Part shown: in pieces, positions 15,920 to 21,136 of the stretch
Position numbering within the stretch: the first letter of the stretch is position 1
Layout of the letters: the number at the start of each line of letters is the position of its first letter
Assembly (NCBI GenBank): GCA_958418815.1
Contig: CATZGB010000044.1
Coordinates: 1 to 21,136, forward strand
Origin: an uncultured Bacteroidales bacterium
GTDB taxonomy: Bacteria; Bacteroidota; Bacteroidia; Bacteroidales; Muribaculaceae
Direction: 5' to 3'
Length of the DNA stretch: 21,136 bases
Notes under the pieces: model-generated
What the model was told of the DNA's origin: nothing
The model's input: only the letters and a program-made list of their open reading frames with translations
Database searches by the model: none
Translations under genes and position numbers: made by a program

Positions 15920-16057
15920 ATGCTAGCCTGTTTTTTAGGCGATTCCGGTGCGGAGCGAAGGAGCATAGCGGGCTATGCGACTGAGCGACAAGCCGGAAGC
16001 GGCAAAAAAGAAGCCGCAGAGTGTATAAAAGATTTCCTTCCACTTACTATCGTTTAA
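15920..16057 (+). CDS. Possible 45-residue small ORF inside the palindromic element
   Basis: An ATG-started frame of 45 codons begins MLACFLGDSGAERRSIAGYA and ends DFLPLTIV before TAA. It covers almost the whole interior of the element and stops in the right terminal repeat. No Shine-Dalgarno sequence is seen. The residue pattern (ERRSIAGYATERQAG) follows the hairpin core, so the frame may be open by chance of the repeat sequence. I recognise no domain and assign no function. Confidence 0.2.
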   Translation: MLACFLGDSGAERRSIAGYATERQAGSGKKEAAECIKDFLPLTIV

Positions 16058-16062
16058 ATTTG
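16055..16062 (+). promoter_or_regulatory. Outward-facing -7 element in the right terminal repeat
   Basis: TAAATTTG, inside the right terminal inverted repeat, fits TAnnTTTG and points at the FNT gene, whose ATG is at 16081. TTTC stands near 16033-16036, close to the -33 position. The equivalent site in the left repeat reads TAAATTCG on the minus strand, so the single mismatch between the repeats destroys the -7 consensus on that side. Confidence 0.45.
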
Positions 16063-16080
16063 AACACTTACTTAAAAATA

Positions 16081-16791
16081 ATGAATAAGGAAAACGCAGT
16101 GAAATTCATCAGTGGCGCGTTGATGGCCGGAGGATGTATCGGCATAGCCGCCACGGTCTATCTTAAAGTCGGAGGAGTCTTGGGCGCGGCGATGTTTGCC
16201 TTTGGGTTGATTGTGGTGGTGGCCATGAAGCTGCCGCTTTTCACAGGGCAGGCCCAGCATGTGTGGAGCCGCAGGGGGGAGGAATACTCCCTGCTGGGGC
16301 TCATGTTGCTGCTTAACCTCGGGGGATGCTTCATCCTGTCGGCTCTGACATGCACCCCGGAGATTGCCGAAGCCTCGCAGGCCATCATCAACGCCAGGCT
16401 GGCTAAAGGGCCTCTGATGTGTGGACTGCTGTCGATACCGTGCGGTTTCATAATGACTGCCGCTGTGCGTGGCGCGGGGATGAAAAACAACTGGCTGCCA
16501 TTGCTCTTCGGGGTTCCGGCCTTTATCATTTGCGGTTTTCCCCACTGTGTGGCCGACTCATACTATTATGCCTCGTGTGGGCGAGACTTCCTCGTCGCCA
16601 ATGGCTGGAGCCTCATCGCCGCGTATCTTCCCACTGTGGCCGGGAACTTCATAGGCTGCAATCTCTACCGCCTGACAGTCAGGATGCCTGCATGGTTCAC
16701 TCCGGTAAGTGATGACGCTCCTGCAATTCGCCAGGCCGACAGTCAGGCCGACGGAAAGGATGCTTCCGTGGCCCTGGAAGACAACAAATAA
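16081..16791 (+). CDS. Formate/nitrite transporter (FNT) family channel
   Basis: 236 residues with six membrane segments. FNT proteins are pentameric channels for small acids such as formate, nitrite, lactate or hydrosulfide. Signatures: the omega-loop KLPLFTGQAQ (residues 50-59, compare LFTGN in FocA), GFPHCVADSYYY (152-163) with the central pore His at 155, and PTVAGNFIGC (184-193) in the last helix. The usual His-Ser-x-Ala-Asn is here His-Cys-Val-Ala-Asp. The protein is shorter than typical FocA (about 285 residues), with a short polar tail ending ASVALEDNK. A GTG-started extension from 16021 begins inside the palindromic element and is unlikely; 16081 fits the first helix. No pyruvate formate-lyase or nitrite reductase gene is nearby. 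Confidence 0.88.
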   Translation: MNKENAVKFISGALMAGGCIGIAATVYLKVGGVLGAAMFAFGLIVVVAMKLPLFTGQAQHVWSRRGEEYSLLGLMLLLNLGGCFILSALTCTPEIAEASQAIINARLAKGPLMCGLLSIPCGFIMTAAVRGAGMKNNWLPLLFGVPAFIICGFPHCVADSYYYASCGRDFLVANGWSLIAAYLPTVAGNFIGCNLYRLTVRMPAWFTPVSDDAPAIRQADSQADGKDASVALEDNK

Positions 16792-16839
16792 CTGTTGAAA
16801 AACATATCTTTTTTGCGGCGTTTTGTGGATGAAGATGCG

Positions 16840-16847
16840 TAAATTTG
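16840..16847 (+). promoter_or_regulatory. Bacteroidetes -7 element for the starch genes
   Basis: TAAATTTG fits TAnnTTTG and is followed by GCAC. Candidate TTTG sequences upstream (16812-16815 and 16822-16825) are not at ideal spacing. Transcription would begin about 16851-16854, giving a leader of roughly 90 bases before the ATG at 16943. Confidence 0.5.
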
Positions 16848-16880
16848 CACGTTCGATTATACATTGACTAATGTGATTGA

Positions 16881-16901
16881 TTGAGGCGCTTTGCGTCTCA
16901 A
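16881..16901 (+). promoter_or_regulatory. Leader hairpin upstream of the starch genes
   Basis: TTGAGGCGC (16881-16889) pairs with GCGTCTCAA (16893-16901), nine pairs including one G-U, with a three-base loop. It lies in the middle of the roughly 90-base leader and is followed by CCTGTTTTGT. It may stabilise the message, attenuate it, or end read-through from the FNT gene. The T tract is interrupted, so terminator activity is uncertain. Confidence 0.4.
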
Positions 16902-16942
16902 CCTGTTTTGTATCTTACTTATATATCATTCAAAAATTCTGC

Positions 16943-18571
16943 ATGAAGAAGATTTTTTTAAGTTTGTTGGCGGCGGGAGCCGCCTTCTCTTCGTGGGCAG
17001 CCGGTGACAATGCCACCATAGTGTCGGAGCCATCTCCGGCAGTGGCCAACCGTCTGGTGTCGGTCACGATAACCACCACGAATTTCGGCAGCGATGTCTA
17101 TGTCTACACATGGGCGTTGGCAGGATCGACCAGCAAAGAGGCTGCCGCATGGAATGACACCAATGTCGACAAATACAAGATGTCAGGCTCCAATGGGGTC
17201 TACACTTATAGAATCGAAGACATCAAGTCGTTCTACGGGCTGTCAGACAGCCAGTTGTCAGAGCTTTCCAAGCTCGGTTTCATCGCCAAGACCACAGATG
17301 GGAAGAAGACCGCAGACTGTTTCATTGAAGTGACGCAGGCTCCTGTTCAGCGCTATTCAGGCGGAGAGGGTACTGTCGCCGAGCCTTACGTCATCTCGAC
17401 AACCGCTGATCTCAAGGAGCTTTCCGCTACCACGGCTGACTGGGACAAATGTTTCAGGCTCGATGCTGACATCGACGCGTCGGGTGTCACCTCCCCGATT
17501 GGCGACAATGCCAATCCTTTCAAAGGGGTGTTTGACGGCAACGGCAAGACTGTCAGCAATCTTGTGATTTCAGGTCAGGTTTTTGGCCAGGGGACAGGGT
17601 TGTTTGGCACGGTAGGCTCAGGTGCTGAAATCCGCGACCTCGGAATCGCCGATGCCAATATATCAGGAGGCTGTTTCACCGGCATCCTCGCCGGTCTGGT
17701 CAATGGCGGCAACATCTACCGTTGCTATTCTTCCGGCTCGGTCAAAGCCTCCTCGATCTGCGTCGGCGGCCTTGTCGGAGAAAATGGCGGAACCATATCT
17801 GACTGTTACTCTACCGCCGATGTCTCCGCTCCGGGCGACTACGCCGTAGGAGGTCTGGTCGGCAAGAACACCGGGTTGATATCCAACGCTATAGCTTCGG
17901 GAAATGTCTCCGGCTTTGACTATGTCGGCGGCCTTGTCGGGGCCAACTATGGAAGTGTCACACATTCGTTGTCGGCAAATGCCGGAATCTCGGCCACCAA
18001 CAATTATGCGGCGCGTTTTGGCGGCAACAACAATGGCCAGAATGTCTCGACCGTCAATTACGCGTGGGATATGATGCCTTTCAACAATAGCGGCTGGACA
18101 CGATATGGCGACCACGCCACGTTGAAGACCTCCAACGATTTTTCTTCCGAGTCGGTCTATCGCGAAATCTCAGGCTGGGATTTCGACAATGTGTGGGTAT
18201 GGCGAACTGAGAATGCCCGCGCCGCTGTCACATACCAGGGGCCTGTTTTGCGCTCTCTTGGGGAAAACCAGCCCCGCATCTTCCCTGACGCGCTGTTCAG
18301 CGCCATCTCGTCAATCGAGGACATCAAGGAGGATGGGGTATCAGTGGCTGTGTCTCCTAATCCGACCTGTGGGCGTGTCACAGTCTCGACCCCTGCTGCC
18401 ATCGTGAGCTGCAAGGTGTTTGCCATTGGCGGCCAGATGGTCGCCCAGGTTGACGGCAACGGCGCATGCGATGCCTCGATCGACCTCTCGGCTTCACCTG
18501 CCGGGCTGTATCTGCTGCAGGTAGAGATGGAGGGCTCAAATCCTGCCATCGTCAAGATCATAAAGAAGTAA
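16943..18571 (+). CDS. Secreted GLUG-repeat protein with T9SS sorting domain
   Basis: 542 residues. A signal peptide is present (MKKIFLSLLAAGAAFSSWAAG). Residues about 25-132 form a beta-rich domain (SVTITTTNFGSDVYVYTWA, LSELSKLGFIAKTTDGKKTADCFIEV) like those in Bacteroidales starch-related outer-surface proteins (low certainty). From about 145 to 350 there is a repetitive beta-helix-like region with GLUG motifs (GGLVGENGG, GGLVGKNTG, GGLVGANYG and degenerate copies). The C-terminal 75 residues (VAVSPNPTCGRVTV to VEMEGSNPAIVKIIKK) are a type A Por secretion-system sorting domain, so the protein should cross the outer membrane by type IX secretion. An ATG-less-favoured start at 16877 would bury the signal peptide, so I chose 16943. 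Nine bases separate it from the amylase gene. Binding of glycan is inferred, not seen. Confidence 0.85.
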   Translation: MKKIFLSLLAAGAAFSSWAAGDNATIVSEPSPAVANRLVSVTITTTNFGSDVYVYTWALAGSTSKEAAAWNDTNVDKYKMSGSNGVYTYRIEDIKSFYGLSDSQLSELSKLGFIAKTTDGKKTADCFIEVTQAPVQRYSGGEGTVAEPYVISTTADLKELSATTADWDKCFRLDADIDASGVTSPIGDNANPFKGVFDGNGKTVSNLVISGQVFGQGTGLFGTVGSGAEIRDLGIADANISGGCFTGILAGLVNGGNIYRCYSSGSVKASSICVGGLVGENGGTISDCYSTADVSAPGDYAVGGLVGKNTGLISNAIASGNVSGFDYVGGLVGANYGSVTHSLSANAGISATNNYAARFGGNNNGQNVSTVNYAWDMMPFNNSGWTRYGDHATLKTSNDFSSESVYREISGWDFDNVWVWRTENARAAVTYQGPVLRSLGENQPRIFPDALFSAISSIEDIKEDGVSVAVSPNPTCGRVTVSTPAAIVSCKVFAIGGQMVAQVDGNGACDASIDLSASPAGLYLLQVEMEGSNPAIVKIIKK

Positions 18572-18580
18572 CCCCAACAC

Positions 18581-20914
18581 ATGACCACCATGAAATCTTA
18601 TTATTCGACATACATTACCCTGAGGTCGCTTTGCGCAGGAATGCTCTTCTGCGGTGTGACCATTGCCACGTCGGCATCCTCCGACAGTGGCAACGCATCT
18701 CTCTCGGCCCTTGAGATAAAGGTCGACGGCCATAACATTGTCGACGGCTTTTCGTCTGAGACAGCCGTCTACAACGTGGAGGCAGACGCCTCGTTGCCCA
18801 CATTGGCGGCATTCTCTGCCGCGCCTGTGGTTTCTGACGCCATTGTTGACATCTCTGTCAATGGGTCGACCCTTACCAACCACTCCGTGGCGCAGCTTGT
18901 GAAGGGCGACAATCTCGTGTCCTTCAAAGTGGTTAGCGGCGATGCCACCAAGACCTACACTGTGAAGATAACGCCCGCCTCCAACGAGCGCACGATGTAT
19001 TTCAAAGGTGACTGGGGAGAGACACCCTATGTCTATGTGTATTCCGAAAGCACATCCACCACTGAGCATGCCGGCGCATGGCCCGGAACGGCTATGACCG
19101 AGGCTGCCAACGGATGGTACAGCTATGTGTTGCCCGAGGCTGCCGACCAGGACGCCAGGGTGATATTCAATACCGGCAACGATGGCAACAACCGTTACCC
19201 GGCAGATATGCAGCCAGGCATACAACTCAATTTCCCCGGGAAGGAGGGTTGGTATCTGCTGTCTGACAAGAAATGGTATTCAGAGAATCCTGAAGGCCCC
19301 CAGAAACCATCGATTTCTGTTTCGCCCGCTGGCGGCCGCGTCAAGGGCACCGGTTTCATAACCATCAGCTTCTCCAACGACCCGACCTCGGTGTCGGGCA
19401 ACTTCAATGGCCGCGAGCTGAGCCTGTCTACTACCTCCGCCACGCGTCTGAATGTCTCGGATTATCTCAATGACGGTGAGAGCGCCACTCTGTCGGTCTT
19501 CGCTTCTAACCAGGAAGGGGAGGCCACGTTCTCGGCCACTTACAACCGTGATGACTCGCAGCCTGTCACCACTCTGACCGGCGACCATCGTGAGCTTTCG
19601 ATCTACCAGGTGATGGTCGGCTCTTTCCAGCACGGAGAGGGTGGCGCGCCGGGTTACACTGACATGTGGGGCCCTGAGGGACACCGCAAAAATGGCAACC
19701 TGCGTGGTATCATCAACTCGCTTGACTATATCAAGGAACTCGGCATGAACGCCCTCTGGATGACTCCGGTCTTCGACTCCACCAATGGCCAGGGAGGCGA
19801 GAAACTGCAGGCCACGGGTTACTTCTGCACAAACTATTTCAAGATTGACCCCAAATTCGGCACTGAAGAGGAGTTTGACGAGCTGGTGGCCGAGGCCCAC
19901 AGCCGTGGCATATATGTGATTCTTGACGGTGTGTTCGGCCATCACGGCGGAGTGACCGCGCCTTCTCCCGAAGGACGGTATATCGACACCAAGGCAGGCA
20001 CCGCCAATGTGCGTGGCTCCGATGCCGGCAACATCGCTTATCCCGGTTCGCTCGAATATTTCAAGGAGGTGATACGTTACTGGATGAACCGTGGTGTCGA
20101 CGGCTGGCGTCTCGACCAGTGTTACCAGGTTTACCAGGGCGGCCACAACTATTGGTATGATCTCCGCCTTGAGGTGGAAGCCGTATGCCAGGAACGCAAG
20201 AACCGTGGCGAAGAGTGGGGAACACTTGGTTTCATGGTAGGTGAGGACTGGACAAGCGCGGGTGGCATAACCGTGACCCAGCAGGATGGCCTCAAGAGCG
20301 TGATGGACTTTGACGGAAAAGACAATCTCGTGGGACTCAGCGCGGGTGTAGGCTCTGTCGGCTGGTATCTCTCCACGGATGCCGCCGGACGTGGTTACCG
20401 CGACGCTGGTGTCAATCCCACCATCTTCCTCAGCAACCATGACACAGCGCGTGTCGGCGACTTTGTCGACATAAACAGCGATGTCGAAGGTCTTATGACC
20501 CGCCATGCCGCCGTGGCCTGCTACTCTGGCCCGACCTGCACATATTATGGGGATGAAATCGGAGACAAGCGCGGCAACGGCAACTCAGACAACTGGGCCC
20601 GCACTTCTGGCCGCCTTGATGGATTCAACGCCAATGAGCAACGTCTGCATGACTACGTGGCCAAGGTGTTCAACGCGCGTGCCGAGAACCCTGCGCTCTG
20701 GCGTGGCTCTGTAAGCCGTGACCAGAGAGCCAATGACCTTGAAGTAATCACCAAGACTGATGCCGAGACTGGCAACACTGTCGTAGTGATTTTCTCGCAG
20801 AAAGACCAGAACGTCTCTATCGGCGGCACAGGTGAGGATCTCATCAACGGCGGCACTGTCAGCGGCTCTGTGAATGTGTCGGCCTGGGTTCCGGCGTTCA
20901 TCCGCATGCAGTGA
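18581..20914 (+). CDS. Multidomain GH13 alpha-amylase family enzyme with CBM26-like module
   Basis: 777 residues. After a signal peptide (to about residue 33) come a cadherin-like beta-sandwich domain (about 40-134, from LSALEIKVDGHNIVDGF to KTYTVKITP), a starch-binding CBM26-like module (about 137-225, with YFKGDWGETPYVYVY and PGTAMTEAANGWYSY) and a third beta domain (about 245-330). The GH13 barrel starts near residue 336 (ELSIYQVMVGSFQHG). Catalytic residues are all present: nucleophile D512 in DGWRLDQ, acid/base E555 in MVGEDW and D621 in LSNHDTARV; DGVFGHHG is conserved region I. A C-terminal beta domain ends the protein. It should hydrolyse alpha-1,4-glucans. There is no T9SS tail or clear lipobox, unlike its partner. 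A second ATG at 18590 is an equally possible start. Confidence 0.93.
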   Translation: MTTMKSYYSTYITLRSLCAGMLFCGVTIATSASSDSGNASLSALEIKVDGHNIVDGFSSETAVYNVEADASLPTLAAFSAAPVVSDAIVDISVNGSTLTNHSVAQLVKGDNLVSFKVVSGDATKTYTVKITPASNERTMYFKGDWGETPYVYVYSESTSTTEHAGAWPGTAMTEAANGWYSYVLPEAADQDARVIFNTGNDGNNRYPADMQPGIQLNFPGKEGWYLLSDKKWYSENPEGPQKPSISVSPAGGRVKGTGFITISFSNDPTSVSGNFNGRELSLSTTSATRLNVSDYLNDGESATLSVFASNQEGEATFSATYNRDDSQPVTTLTGDHRELSIYQVMVGSFQHGEGGAPGYTDMWGPEGHRKNGNLRGIINSLDYIKELGMNALWMTPVFDSTNGQGGEKLQATGYFCTNYFKIDPKFGTEEEFDELVAEAHSRGIYVILDGVFGHHGGVTAPSPEGRYIDTKAGTANVRGSDAGNIAYPGSLEYFKEVIRYWMNRGVDGWRLDQCYQVYQGGHNYWYDLRLEVEAVCQERKNRGEEWGTLGFMVGEDWTSAGGITVTQQDGLKSVMDFDGKDNLVGLSAGVGSVGWYLSTDAAGRGYRDAGVNPTIFLSNHDTARVGDFVDINSDVEGLMTRHAAVACYSGPTCTYYGDEIGDKRGNGNSDNWARTSGRLDGFNANEQRLHDYVAKVFNARAENPALWRGSVSRDQRANDLEVITKTDAETGNTVVVIFSQKDQNVSIGGTGEDLINGGTVSGSVNVSAWVPAFIRMQ

Positions 20915-20947
20915 TGATGACCGTCTGAATTAAGACAAACATTGAAA

Positions 20948-21001
20948 AGGCGCTTTCCCGTCTTCCGCAAGTCGCGGTTGCCAGGAAAGCGCCTCTTTTT
21001 T
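20948..21001 (+). terminator. Strong intrinsic terminator after the amylase gene
   Basis: AGGCGCTTTCC (20948-20958) pairs perfectly with GGAAAGCGCCT (20984-20994), followed by C and six T residues. The left arm is preceded by AAAA, so it can also act on the minus strand. It lies 33 bases after the amylase stop codon and closes the starch unit. Confidence 0.88.
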
Positions 21002-21029
21002 GGGTTGGGTGGTGATTCGCGTCAGGAAA

Positions 21030-21136
21030 TCAGCGGATGATGCGCGGCACCTCCACCACTTTCACTTCCTGGAGTTTCAGCGTATCCGTCCGAAAAAAGC
21101 CGACTTGATTATAGATTTTCAAGTCGGCATTAGCTT
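21030..21136 (-). CDS. Partial coding-like frame at the right edge (minus strand)
   Basis: The minus strand has an open frame entering from the window edge and ending with TGA at 21030-21032: 34 residues ending TDTLKLQEVKVVEVPRIIR. The codon choice and residue pattern look coding, but a perfect terminator hairpin (21099-21128) interrupts the same stretch. Either the frame is the 3' end of a gene with a hairpin in it, or a decayed remnant behind a gene that ends at the TAA at 21130-21132. I do not recognise the protein. Confidence 0.25.
   Translation of the reverse strand, partial: ANADLKIYNQVGFFRTDTLKLQEVKVVEVPRIIR
21093..21128 (-). terminator. Minus-strand intrinsic terminator at the right edge
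   Basis: GCCGACTTGA (21099-21108) pairs perfectly with TCAAGTCGGC (21119-21128) around a 10-base loop. On the minus strand the stem is followed by six T residues (plus-strand aaaaaa, 21093-21098). It would end transcription of a minus-strand gene coming from beyond the window. Confidence 0.75.

Larger units (their letters stand above)
15889..16074. mobile_element. MITE-like palindromic element with 21 bp terminal inverted repeats
   Basis: The left end (15889-15909) and right end (16054-16074) are inverted copies matching at 20 of 21 positions; the only difference is g at 15902 against a c/t change in the partner. A second perfect 8 bp inverted pair (TTTATACA at 15910-15917, TGTATAAA at 16022-16029) lies just inside. 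Further in, T6/A6 tracts and TTCCGG/CCGGAA pair, and GCATAG-CGGG-CTATGC forms a central hairpin. The ends are AT-rich and the centre GC-rich. It encodes no transposase. A TA dinucleotide stands at each end, as in TA-targeting MITEs, but the palindromic ends make a target duplication ambiguous. A large structured leader RNA is the main alternative. Confidence 0.6.

Noticed and set aside
16021..16080. GTG-started N-terminal extension of the FNT protein
   Set aside because: The extension is encoded by the palindromic element and would place a polar segment before the first helix; the ATG at 16081 fits FNT proteins.
17665..17990. Possible tandem DNA repeat in the GLUG region
   Set aside because: The repetition is at protein level (GGLVGxN motifs) and the DNA copies differ considerably, so it is a domain repeat rather than a nucleotide tandem array.
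19280..20506. 408-codon open frame antisense to the amylase gene
   Set aside because: It is the mirror of a GC-biased coding frame with strong GH13 motifs on the plus strand. Its translation shows no recognisable domain and an odd His/Val/Arg-rich composition.
1..21136. tRNA, rRNA, tmRNA and CRISPR array
   Set aside because: Intergenic gaps are all below 300 bases and none shows a cloverleaf, a conserved rRNA segment or regularly spaced direct repeats. tmRNA was considered because of smpB but is not present.

Overview
The window looks like the chromosome of a gut-type Bacteroidales bacterium of fairly high GC, plausibly of the Muribaculaceae (inference). The support is direct: several genes are preceded by the Bacteroidetes -7 promoter hexamer family TAnnTTTG, one protein ends in a type IX secretion (Por) sorting domain, Shine-Dalgarno sequences are weak, and the housekeeping set is typical of Bacteroidales. 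No rRNA, tRNA, CRISPR array or transposase gene is visible. No stretch longer than 300 bases lacks a gene.

Layout. 1-1448: rmuC on the minus strand with a hairpin behind it. 1449-7177: a divergent three-gene heavy-metal efflux operon (His-rich lipoprotein adaptor, HME-type RND pump, TolC-like outer-membrane channel), with a Fur-family-like palindrome just downstream of its -7 element. 7151-9513, minus: a Yip1-like membrane protein, smpB and a THUMP-like methyltransferase. 9618-11015, plus: a type II NADH dehydrogenase. 10998-14544, minus: a translation and RNA cluster in the order rplY/ctc, pth, S4-domain (Hsp15-like) protein, RluA-type pseudouridine synthase, fmt. 14724-15815, minus: a secreted GH53 endo-galactanase. 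16081-16791, plus: a formate/nitrite (FNT) family channel. 16943-20914, plus: a two-gene starch unit, namely a GLUG-repeat protein with a T9SS sorting tail followed by a multidomain GH13 amylase with a CBM26-like module. A strong bidirectional terminator follows. At the right edge lies a minus-strand terminator and a short coding-like tail.

The most unusual structure is at 15889-16074. It is a roughly 186 bp palindromic, MITE-like element with 21 bp terminal inverted repeats (20 of 21 matching), nested inner repeats and a central hairpin. It sits between a -7 promoter element and the start codon of the FNT gene. Its right terminal repeat carries a perfect outward-facing TAnnTTTG element ending 18 bases before that start codon, so it may have replaced or supplemented the native promoter. 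A 45-codon open frame runs through the element.

How the genes work together: the efflux genes form a complete inner-membrane, periplasmic and outer-membrane export path for metal ions. The rplY-fmt cluster groups translation functions (ribosomal protein, peptidyl-tRNA recycling, heat-shock-type RNA binding, pseudouridylation, initiator tRNA formylation). The right third is carbohydrate-oriented (galactan and starch), with an FNT channel that could export or import a fermentation acid. Functions are assigned by reading motifs; no database search was run.
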